Shown here piece by piece: positions 24,734-32,256 of a stretch of DNA of 39,237 bases. Made by a program: the position numbers and the translations under genes. The notes beneath the pieces are model-generated. The model did not search any database. It was not told where the DNA came from and saw only the letters and a program-made list of their open reading frames with translations. This stretch comes from Bacteroidia bacterium. GTDB lineage: Bacteria > Bacteroidota > Bacteroidia > NS11-12g > UBA955. The stretch is from positions 1 to 39,237 of the forward strand of contig JALRKL010000035.1 of NCBI GenBank assembly GCA_023268875.1. Reading direction: 5' to 3'. Positions within the stretch are counted from its first letter, which is position 1. The number at the start of each line of letters is the position of its first letter.

Positions 24734-25981
24734 ATGAAAACGCTTTTTACCCATATATCTAAGTTAATGGGTATTCGTTCTGAATTGAAATTCGGTGCGG
24801 AAATGAATTCAATAGACGCTATTGAAAACGCTTATTTATTGGTTGAAAATGGTCGTGTTGTCGGTTTAGGTTCTATGCGCGAATTACCGCAATTCGATAG
24901 GGAAATTTCCCTCGAAAATAAGGAAGTAATTCCCGGTTTTGTCGACAGTCACACGCATACTGTTTTTGCTGCTCCGAGAGAAGAAGAATTTGTGATGAGA
25001 ATAAAAGGCCTTAGTTATGAGGCGATTGCCGAAGCTGGCGGTGGTATACTTAATTCGGCAAGAAAGTTGAGAGCCGCTTCGGAGGATGATTTGTTTGAAC
25101 AGGCTAAGTCCCGAGTTGCTTACATGATTGAGCAAGGAACAACTACCTTGGAAATTAAGAGTGGATATGGATTAAGTGTCGATTCAGAATTGAAAATGCT
25201 GAGGGTCATTAAGCGTTTGAAAGAGGCATTCCCCATAACAATTCGAGCGACATTCCTCGGAGCACATGCTTTTCCTGAAGCATTTCAACAACGTAAGGAT
25301 GATTACGTTCAGCTGGTTGTAAAAGATATGCTTCCGGCGATTGTAGCGGACGATTTGGCCGATCACGTGGATGTTTTTTGTGAAAATGGATTCTTTACTG
25401 AATCGCAAGCAGAAGTGGTGATTAAAGCCGCAAAAAGATATGGGTTGCCTGCGAAAATTCACGGCAATCAATTGGGATATAGTGGCGGGGTTCAGGTGGC
25501 TGTGAAAAATGAATGTTGGAGTGTGGATCATCTTGAATTTACGCGCGAAGAAGAATGGGATTTGCTTACAGATAGTTTTAAACAGTCTTTCGGAGGAACC
25601 CTCCCTGTGGCTTTGCCCGGCGTTTCGTATTTTCTAGGATTGCCCTATGCTCAAGCTCGTGAAATGATTGAAAAAGGGCTTCCATTGGTATTAGCCACCG
25701 ACTTTAATCCGGGATCTAGCCCGATAAATTCGTTGCAGCTGGTTATGTCGCTTGCGTGTACACAGATGAAATTAACCCCGGAAGAAGCCTTTCACGCAAT
25801 TACCGTAAATGCGGCAGCTGCTTTACGAATGAACCAGGAAGTGGGCAGTTTATCTCCCGGTTCTAAGGCGGATTTCTTGGTTATGAAATCGGATAATTCA
25901 TTGGCTAAAATACCTTATTTCATGGGGCAGAATCAGATAGATAAGGTGTTCGTTGGAGGGGAATTATATACGCAACATTAA
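24734..25981 (+). CDS. hutI: Imidazolonepropionase
   Basis: HutI hydrolyses 4-imidazolone-5-propionate to N-formimino-L-glutamate, the third step of histidine degradation. The metal-dependent amidohydrolase fold is visible in GFVDSHTHTVFAAPREEEF (metal-binding HxH), in TTLEIKSGYGLS, and in KIHGNQLGYSGG and SVDHLEFTREEEWDLL. The true start is the ATG at 24734 (MKTLFTHISKL, 415 residues); an upstream in-frame start at 24668 would add a basic, non-family extension. No hutH, hutU or hutG lies in the window, so the gene is separated from the rest of the pathway. Confidence 0.93.
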   Translation: MKTLFTHISKLMGIRSELKFGAEMNSIDAIENAYLLVENGRVVGLGSMRELPQFDREISLENKEVIPGFVDSHTHTVFAAPREEEFVMRIKGLSYEAIAEAGGGILNSARKLRAASEDDLFEQAKSRVAYMIEQGTTTLEIKSGYGLSVDSELKMLRVIKRLKEAFPITIRATFLGAHAFPEAFQQRKDDYVQLVVKDMLPAIVADDLADHVDVFCENGFFTESQAEVVIKAAKRYGLPAKIHGNQLGYSGGVQVAVKNECWSVDHLEFTREEEWDLLTDSFKQSFGGTLPVALPGVSYFLGLPYAQAREMIEKGLPLVLATDFNPGSSPINSLQLVMSLACTQMKLTPEEAFHAITVNAAAALRMNQEVGSLSPGSKADFLVMKSDNSLAKIPYFMGQNQIDKVFVGGELYTQH

Positions 25982-26027
25982 TTGCGTAACATTTCGACAA
26001 AATTAGACCTAAAAATCGACAAGGTCC

Positions 26028-26058
26028 TTGAGGCTTGCAATATTTTTCCCGACCTTTG
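26028..26058 (+). promoter_or_regulatory. Candidate promoter of the bacilliredoxin gene
   Basis: TTG (26028-26030) is followed after 20 bases by GACCTTTG (26051-26058), five of six fixed positions of the Bacteroidota TAnnTTTG -7 element. It leaves a leader of about 70 bases that is strongly A-rich just before the ATG at 26136. Confidence 0.35.
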
Positions 26059-26135
26059 TTAGGGTATATTCCTAGAGGGAAATATACATCGTATCAAATA
26101 ATAAAAACATTAACACATTATAAATAAACGAAATT

Positions 26136-26552
26136 ATGCCTTATCCAGAAATGATGGTGGCTCCGATGAGGGCCGAACTTGCCAATAATGGTTTTACCGA
26201 GTTGAAAACAGCAGATGAAGTACGAAATGCCATGAACGGAAATACCGATACGACCTTAGTTGTGGTTAATTCGGTTTGCGGATGTGCCGCGGGTAGTTGT
26301 CGTCCTGGGGTTTTACATAGCCTCAAAGGTGCAAAGGCACCGCTTAAATTAATGACGGTATTTGCGGGTCAAGACACCGATGCTACAGCGGCAATGAGAG
26401 AATATATGGTTCCGTTTCCTCCATCATCACCGGCTGTGGCTTTGTTCAAAGGCGGGGAATTGGTGCACATGGTTGAACGGCATATGATTGAAGGCCGCAC
26501 GGCAGAGATGTTAGCAGATAATTTAATGGCTGCCTATTCAGAACATTGCTAA
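26136..26552 (+). CDS. BrxA/BrxB-family bacilliredoxin
   Basis: A 138-residue thioredoxin-fold protein of the YphP/YqiW (DUF1094) family. The redox motif is Cys-Gly-Cys in NSVCGCAAGSCRPGV (about residues 47-61), with the third conserved cysteine shortly after. In Firmicutes these proteins remove bacillithiol from mixed disulfides; Bacteroidota also make bacillithiol in some lineages, so such a role is plausible but not shown. N-terminal MPYPEMMVAPMRAEL and C-terminal HMIEGRTAEMLADNL are typical. It is followed by the inositol monophosphatase-like gene after 2 bases. Confidence 0.9.
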   Translation: MPYPEMMVAPMRAELANNGFTELKTADEVRNAMNGNTDTTLVVVNSVCGCAAGSCRPGVLHSLKGAKAPLKLMTVFAGQDTDATAAMREYMVPFPPSSPAVALFKGGELVHMVERHMIEGRTAEMLADNLMAAYSEHC

Positions 26553-26554
26553 GA

Positions 26555-27343
26555 ATGGAAGAAATACTCTTAAAAATGGAAAGCGCCTGCGATATCGTGG
26601 GCGCTTTTCAATTACAGCACTGGAATAAAGTCTCTGCAGAGGCTGTAAACGATAAATCTTTAAATCAATTGGTCAGTTTTGTTGACCAACAAAGCGAAGA
26701 AATGCTTGTAGAGGCACTTTTATCAGCGGTTCCAGGCAGCACGGTAATTGGCGAAGAATCTGCCTCTGAAAATAGGGAGCTCACGGAGTATACATGGGTA
26801 ATTGATCCATTAGATGGAACTACTAATTTTCTGCATGGATTGCCTGTATTTTCTATATCTATTGCCCTGTTGCACAATGGTGTGCCCGTAATTGCCATTG
26901 TAGATTGTCCGGTATTAAATGAGCGTTTTACAGCAATAAAAGGTAAAGGAGCTCGACTTAATGGATTTTCCATTCAAGTGGCTGGAAATTCCCTTTTGAA
27001 GGATTCATTATTAGCAACTGGTTTCCCTTATCATAACTTCACGGAAATGCAAGCCTATTTAGATGTATTGACCCATTTTATGCAAAATACCCGTGGCCTT
27101 CGTCGAATGGGCTCGGCGGCCATTGATTTAGCCTATACCGCCTGTGGTCGATTTGATGCTTTTTTCGAACTTAATTTAAGTCCTTGGGATATAGCAGCAG
27201 GCGTGTTATTAGTTACAGAAGCAGGAGGAAAGGTTAGTACTTTCGATGGGAAAACGGATGTTGTGTTCGAAAATCAAATACTTGCCTCCAGCAATGAACT
27301 TTACCCAGAAATGCTGCAAGTGTTGCAGAGTTCGTTTGAATGA
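26555..27343 (+). CDS. Inositol monophosphatase family protein
   Basis: A Mg-dependent phosphatase of the IMPase/FIG superfamily, 262 residues from the ATG at 26555 (an in-frame TTG at 26546 lies within the preceding gene and is less likely). The metal-binding motifs are GEESAS (about residue 66), WVIDPLDGTTNFLHGLP (about 83-99) and SPWDIAAGVLLVTEAGG (about 208-224). Substrates in this family range from inositol 1-phosphate to fructose 1,6-bisphosphate, NADP or PAP (CysQ); the exact one cannot be stated. It begins 2 bases after the bacilliredoxin stop. Confidence 0.92.
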   Translation: MEEILLKMESACDIVGAFQLQHWNKVSAEAVNDKSLNQLVSFVDQQSEEMLVEALLSAVPGSTVIGEESASENRELTEYTWVIDPLDGTTNFLHGLPVFSISIALLHNGVPVIAIVDCPVLNERFTAIKGKGARLNGFSIQVAGNSLLKDSLLATGFPYHNFTEMQAYLDVLTHFMQNTRGLRRMGSAAIDLAYTACGRFDAFFELNLSPWDIAAGVLLVTEAGGKVSTFDGKTDVVFENQILASSNELYPEMLQVLQSSFE

Positions 27344-27392
27344 CTTTTGTCATGAATTTGTCGCTTTGAGGTTTCCCTCGTAATTTGCAGCA

Positions 27393-28043
27393 ATGGAATG
27401 GGTGTTGGCCGTATTGAAGGGTTTGGGCTATGGGCTTTTTCTTGGCATAATGAGCATAGGTCCGACTTTTTTTGCACTCATTCAGATGGGAATGCAAGGA
27501 GGAAAGTCGGCCGGCTTGAGAATGGCATTTGGAATCTTTTTAAGTGATCTGCTTGTTGCATTGGCATGTTTCTTTGGGCTGGCAGAATTTTTCATCACGC
27601 CAGAGTTTCAATTGGGTTTTTCGGCTTTCGCCGCTTTTGGAATATTATTTATGGGAGTTAGAGGCGTAGTAGTTGGATACCGTAGGTTTTTAACCAATCT
27701 GCATAAGCCCATAGATCACAAAACAAATTTTTTTCAAGGTTTTTTTGTGAATTTACTAAATCCCTTTGTTCTTATTTTATGGGTAGGTATTTTAGGGGCA
27801 ATTACGGTAGGTCATGATTCGGTAACCGAAGATAAATACATTATACTCGTTGAAATGTTGTCTATCTTATTAACGGTTTTTAGCCTAGATTTGGGAAAAG
27901 TGTATTTAAGCGATTACATTGGAAAAAAACTGAATTTTAGAATTTATTATCACGTTAGTAAATATATCGGATACGTTTTAATTGCCATTGGAGTGTATTA
28001 TATGTATCATTTTTTTAAGTTATTATTGCCAGCGTTGAAGTAG
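27393..28043 (+). CDS. LysE-family exporter
   Basis: A 216-residue inner-membrane protein with about six hydrophobic helices, of the LysE/RhtB amino-acid exporter superfamily. The conserved N-terminal segment GLFLGIMSIGPTFFALIQMGMQGGKSAG (about 14-41) corresponds to the family's Gly-Pro-containing helix 1. A re-entrant/loop region with HKPIDHKTNFFQGFFVNLLNP (about 108-128) matches the family's second signature. The substrate is unknown. It precedes the BASS-family gene by 6 bases and probably forms a unit with it. Confidence 0.85.
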   Translation: MEWVLAVLKGLGYGLFLGIMSIGPTFFALIQMGMQGGKSAGLRMAFGIFLSDLLVALACFFGLAEFFITPEFQLGFSAFAAFGILFMGVRGVVVGYRRFLTNLHKPIDHKTNFFQGFFVNLLNPFVLILWVGILGAITVGHDSVTEDKYIILVEMLSILLTVFSLDLGKVYLSDYIGKKLNFRIYYHVSKYIGYVLIAIGVYYMYHFFKLLLPALK

Positions 28044-28049
28044 GGTTTT

Positions 28050-28973
28050 GTGGCATTTATAGGCGAACATATTAATATTTTACTCAATTTAGTTTTAGCC
28101 CTAATTATGTTTGGGTTGGGTCTGAGTTTGAGGAAAATAGATTTCCAACAACTTCTCGAGCAGCCTAAGATACTCGGTATTGGTTTGTTTACACAAATGG
28201 TGTTGCTGCCGTTGTTTGCTATTGTTTTGGTATCGATGTTTAACATTTCTCCAGCATTCAAAGTTGGCGTATTAATATTGTCAATCTGTCCGGGTGGGGT
28301 TACCTCAAATTTAGTGAGTTATTTCGCCAAGGGAAATGTAGCACTATCTGTTTCCCTTACAGTTTCAAATGCAATCATAACCCTTTTTACCATTCCACTT
28401 ATGGTTAATCTTTTTCTGGATGTTTTCTTTAATTCTGGAAATGAAGTTATCGAATTGCCATTTTTGGATACGGTATTCAGCATTTTTATGGTCACCTTAT
28501 TGCCTGCTACCATGGGTATGATGGTGCGTTATCGTTTGGGAAGAAAAATAATGCAACTACAAAAGACCGTCAATATATTATTCCCTATCTTACTTTTACT
28601 GGTGTTTGCTATTAAGTTTTTAGGGGGTAAATCATCTGGAGGTACGGCTATCTCCATTTCTGAAATAATAGAGTTAACTCCAATTGTTGTAACACTCAAT
28701 GCAGGGGCTTTTTTGTTGGGGCATGTGGTTGCTGCTGTTTTCCGAATGTCATTTCGGAATGCTACTACCATCGCCATAGAGATTGGCTTGCATAATACTG
28801 CTTTGGCCTTATTGGTGGCAAGCGAGATCTTAGGAAATACCGAAATGGAAAAGCCGGCATTGGTTTACGCCCTTTATTCTTTTGTTCTTACTTACAGCCT
28901 GTCTATTGGTTTGGTAAGACTACGATTGTTTAGATTGAAGCGGCGAAACGATGACTCGATCAATGAGCAATGA
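28050..28973 (+). CDS. Bile acid:sodium symporter (BASS/SBF) family protein
   Basis: A 307-residue polytopic membrane protein (about nine to ten helices) of the SBF-like/ASBT family. The family signature is visible in VGVLILSICPGGVTSNLVSYFAKGNVALSVSLTVSNAIIT (about 71-110; sodium-binding crossing region) and in IEIGLHNTALALLVASEILG near the C-terminus. It probably cotransports an organic anion with Na+. The start is GTG at 28050, since no ATG fits between the LysE stop and the first helix. Its 3' end overlaps the antisense 3' end of nadD by 14 bases. Confidence 0.88.
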   Translation: MAFIGEHINILLNLVLALIMFGLGLSLRKIDFQQLLEQPKILGIGLFTQMVLLPLFAIVLVSMFNISPAFKVGVLILSICPGGVTSNLVSYFAKGNVALSVSLTVSNAIITLFTIPLMVNLFLDVFFNSGNEVIELPFLDTVFSIFMVTLLPATMGMMVRYRLGRKIMQLQKTVNILFPILLLLVFAIKFLGGKSSGGTAISISEIIELTPIVVTLNAGAFLLGHVVAAVFRMSFRNATTIAIEIGLHNTALALLVASEILGNTEMEKPALVYALYSFVLTYSLSIGLVRLRLFRLKRRNDDSINEQ

Positions 28974-29565
28974 GTTCCGGTCCGTTTTTTTTGGCGTTGA
29001 AAAATATCCGGACCTGATTTTCGATTTCACTTGGTACAAGATTATCTATAGGCTTTTCATTCCATAACAGATCTCTGATTTGTGTGGCAGATATATCAAT
29101 TAATGGAGCATCGTACCATTTTGCACCAAAGGGCATAGGTTCCATAGGCTTTTCATAGCCGGGTCGGGCATATACGTGTAATGGCGCTAATTCAGATAAC
29201 TCTTGAGCGTTTTGCCATTTGTGAAATCCATGAAGGTTGTCGGCACCCATAATAATACCAAAAGATTTATTGGGATACTTTTTGCTAAAGTGAGTAAGTG
29301 ATTTATAGGTATAAGAGGGGAGTGGCAATTCGAATTCATCGTTTTTACAGCGAAAATCCGAACTATTTTCTATGGCTTTTTGTACCCAATTGAGCCGCGT
29401 TTCGGCGGGTATTAACGTTTCTCCAGATTTATGCGGATTCAAGGGAGACGGTACAAACCATATTTCATCGAATGGAGCATTGGATTTCATGTAATGCGCC
29501 ACATCTAAGTGCCCATTGTGTATCGGATTGAATGATCCAAAGTATAAACCGATGCTTTCGCTCAT
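28960..29565 (-). CDS. nadD: Nicotinate-nucleotide adenylyltransferase
   Basis: Transfers AMP to nicotinate mononucleotide to form deamido-NAD in NAD synthesis. The nucleotidyltransferase signature GSFNPIHNGHLDVA (about residues 10-23; HxGH motif HNGH) and the C-terminal ISATQIRDLL (ISxTxxR) are present. At 201 residues the length fits. It starts inside the last codons of gmk (4-base ATGA overlap) and is convergent with the BASS gene, overlapping it by 14 bases at the stop codons. Confidence 0.95.
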   Translation of the reverse strand: MSESIGLYFGSFNPIHNGHLDVAHYMKSNAPFDEIWFVPSPLNPHKSGETLIPAETRLNWVQKAIENSSDFRCKNDEFELPLPSYTYKSLTHFSKKYPNKSFGIIMGADNLHGFHKWQNAQELSELAPLHVYARPGYEKPMEPMPFGAKWYDAPLIDISATQIRDLLWNEKPIDNLVPSEIENQVRIFFNAKKNGPELIAH

Positions 29566-30128
29566 TTCTCAAAAAAATCGTTTACTAGTAGTTCACATGT
29601 AGCAAATGTTTCTTCTAGTATATCATTAACAACCACAACGTCGTATTGGTTTTCGAAACTAAGTTCGTAGGTTGCTTTATTGATTCGTTCATTCAACTCG
29701 TGTTCAACCTCGGTACTTCTTTTTGTGAGTCGTTCCATTAAAACATCTACGCTAGGAGGTCTTAAGAATATTGCAAGTGCTTGGTCTCCAAATTCTTTTT
29801 TTAAGTTTAAACCACCTTTAACATCAACGTCAAACACAACCATTTTATTTTGGTTCCATATTTTACGAACTTCACTCCAAAGGGTTCCATATAAAATGCC
29901 AGAATACACTTCCTCGTGTTCTAGGAATTCGTTTCTGCTAATTCGGTCTCGAAATTCTGATTCGGATAGGAAATGATATTCCCGACCATTGACTTCCCCT
30001 GGACGGGGTTTACGAGTAGTGGCACTCACCGAAAATCCCAACCTGCCAGAAAGGTTTTCCATAAGGTGCTTCACAACCGTGGTTTTACCCGATCCTGAAG
30101 GTGCCGAAAATATCAGTAACTTTTCCAA
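29562..30128 (-). CDS. gmk: Guanylate kinase
   Basis: Phosphorylates GMP to GDP. The P-loop is SAPSGSGKTT (about residues 8-17), the GMP-binding region includes TTRKPRPGEVNGREYHFLS (about 41-59), and FDVDVKGGLNLKKEFG follows (about 98-113). The 188-residue length is typical. It lies between the PNGase F-like gene (3 bases after that gene's stop) and nadD on the minus strand; the close spacing suggests co-transcription, although the secreted PNGase has no obvious functional tie to nucleotide metabolism. Confidence 0.96.
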   Translation of the reverse strand: MEKLLIFSAPSGSGKTTVVKHLMENLSGRLGFSVSATTRKPRPGEVNGREYHFLSESEFRDRISRNEFLEHEEVYSGILYGTLWSEVRKIWNQNKMVVFDVDVKGGLNLKKEFGDQALAIFLRPPSVDVLMERLTKRSTEVEHELNERINKATYELSFENQYDVVVVNDILEETFATCELLVNDFFEK

Positions 30129-30131
30129 ACC

Positions 30132-32087
30132 TTAACGTAACAATACTTTTGTAGTGCAAAGGTCGTTGTTTTGTTTCAATTTAACGAGATACATGCCTCG
30201 AGCTATATTTTCAGTGCGAACATCGAATAGGGCAGATTCTAAATGCGCAATATGTTGTTCATAAACTACTTTGCCTTGTAAATCTAAAATTTCGATAATC
30301 GTTGAACTTGTGTTTTTTACAAATCTTTTAGGAATATCTAAGGTAAATTGGTTTTCAGTGGGATTGGGATATGCTCGTAAATCGGTTGTATAGGCCCCGA
30401 TTTTTTCGGTATTTATTACATACCCTACACTAAAATCTAAACGCAAATCGGTGCCAAAATCTCCATTGAACGTATGAAGTAAAGCCCCATTGTCTGCATT
30501 TCTAAGCTGCACAGCTCCATTTCCGTCAGCGGTATTCGCCCACCAGTTTAACCCATCTTCATTCAGGGGGTAAGTGGCTGGGGGTTCGCCAGAATCGTCA
30601 ACCACAAAGGTGAAACACCCATTGTAAAGATCCAATGTATCGCGGTAAATGGTGTTTGGGGCGTCAAAATCTTTGCGTTCTTTGTAGACATTGCCCCCCG
30701 CGTCTAAAAGTCTCCAAGATGTTTCTTTAAAGGCATTATTGGTGCGGAACATTACAAGTATGCGAGAATTCAATAGTTTGGGAGGCGCAGGCATTTCTAC
30801 TTTGATGTAGTTGTTGCTTTCGTCTTGGTCGGGATTTCCATTGGTTTTGAAAATATTGGCTTCAAAATGGTTGCTCACGGGTGTCCAATCCATGTTATAA
30901 GGAAGGCGTACTTGTGCCGTTTCGCCAAACATAAGCTTTCCCACCCAATGGTGTTTTGAAAGTCTTCCGCCAGAAATTCCGTATTCAATATCTAAAGAAT
31001 ATATTGGGGTTTTACCGTTATTTCTAACGGTTATGATGGGTTCTGAACATATGGGATTTTGTCGTAAGTGTTGTGGGTGTTTACTCGGTTGAATCACATC
31101 GAGTATCGCGGCATCGCTGTTGTATTTCAAAGGCCCATATTCTATCAGATAGCAGGTGATTACATAATTGCTGTTGCCGGATGTTTTGGTATACGACTGC
31201 ATATCGAGGTCGAACGTATGCGTCGAATCCCCATTTTCTTTAATATCGAAATTATATTCTTCAACGTTTTGACCGGGACACCAAGCCGAACGGTCGTAGA
31301 TCCATGTTCCTGCTTGAGGATAAACCGGATTTGCGCCGCAATCGTCGCGCCAAACTAGAGAAGTGTCAACATATTTGCCATCGAGCCAAAGGTAGCGGTA
31401 TCGCGGACAAAATTCGGCACAATTACTTGGTTGGTCCATGCCATGGCCGGTTTGTATAATTTTAATACGGGATGTTTCAGTGCCGGGTGTTGGGGACCAT
31501 GAAAAATCCGGTGTGCGCTCTTCAAACAAGGCGTCATCACCAAAAGGAACACTTTTTTGATACATTCTTGTGATGCCCAAAACATCACGAAGGGGTTCTC
31601 CTTCTATGAATACAAATTTCAAATCGATGATCCAACCTCGGTCGTTTTTGGCTTCGTAACCGGTATGTCGATATTCAATCTCAACAGAATCCCGTAACAG
31701 CGACTCAAAATCCGTGATGTCAAAGCGCCATGTATGATTCCAGGCTTTATTGAATCCAAATCCGTAGGGCGTGATAAAACGCATTATTTCCCAATTCAGG
31801 GTATCGTTAAAATTTCCTTTTCGGGTCCGTAGGTATATATAATTAAGGTAATCCCACTCTCCACAGCGCAGGTTATCCGGGCATTTAAAGCTCAATTCGG
31901 CGTACACACGCTGATATTTCCCTTCTTTGGGGAAGTTTCCCCATCCGTAATATCGGGTATTCCCTTTGGAGGGGTCGGTTTGGATCAGGACGTTCTGGTG
32001 GGTATTAACTATTAGTGTATCGCCGCTTTTGCCCCATGAGTTTCCCCCGACTAAAAGATATAAAATTAAAAATATTTGATTTTTCAT
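30132..32087 (-). CDS. PNGase F-like secreted glycoamidase with T9SS sorting domain
   Basis: PNGase F cleaves the amide bond between Asn and the first GlcNAc of N-glycans. This 651-residue protein has a signal peptide (about 1-19), both PNGase F domains (about 25-190 and 200-330) and, after a linker, a T9SS type A sorting domain (about 573-651, beginning LRAYPNPTENQFTLDIP and ending KVLLR). Asp79 (GEWDY) and Glu225 (CAEFCPR) match the catalytic Asp60 and Glu206 of Elizabethkingia PNGase F and lie the same 146 residues apart. Glu136 or Glu138 may match Glu118. The WRDDCGANP and GTWIYDRSAWCPG segments are diagnostic for the second domain. Export and surface or medium location through the T9SS is inferred from the sorting domain. 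It begins divergently from the LTD protein gene. Confidence 0.9.
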   Translation of the reverse strand: MKNQIFLILYLLVGGNSWGKSGDTLIVNTHQNVLIQTDPSKGNTRYYGWGNFPKEGKYQRVYAELSFKCPDNLRCGEWDYLNYIYLRTRKGNFNDTLNWEIMRFITPYGFGFNKAWNHTWRFDITDFESLLRDSVEIEYRHTGYEAKNDRGWIIDLKFVFIEGEPLRDVLGITRMYQKSVPFGDDALFEERTPDFSWSPTPGTETSRIKIIQTGHGMDQPSNCAEFCPRYRYLWLDGKYVDTSLVWRDDCGANPVYPQAGTWIYDRSAWCPGQNVEEYNFDIKENGDSTHTFDLDMQSYTKTSGNSNYVITCYLIEYGPLKYNSDAAILDVIQPSKHPQHLRQNPICSEPIITVRNNGKTPIYSLDIEYGISGGRLSKHHWVGKLMFGETAQVRLPYNMDWTPVSNHFEANIFKTNGNPDQDESNNYIKVEMPAPPKLLNSRILVMFRTNNAFKETSWRLLDAGGNVYKERKDFDAPNTIYRDTLDLYNGCFTFVVDDSGEPPATYPLNEDGLNWWANTADGNGAVQLRNADNGALLHTFNGDFGTDLRLDFSVGYVINTEKIGAYTTDLRAYPNPTENQFTLDIPKRFVKNTSSTIIEILDLQGKVVYEQHIAHLESALFDVRTENIARGMYLVKLKQNNDLCTTKVLLR

Positions 32088-32256
32088 GAAAAATAAAATG
32101 CCAAATTAAAGAAATTAAGTGTAAAACGCATGTAGAATTTGGTCGGAATTTGAACATCTTATTGATTTTATGGGAGCGGACTTAATTAATGTATTCATAA
32201 TTTTAAATCAATGTTAGAGACTTATGCAAAGGGGAGTTTTGTATCAAGTTTTTACT

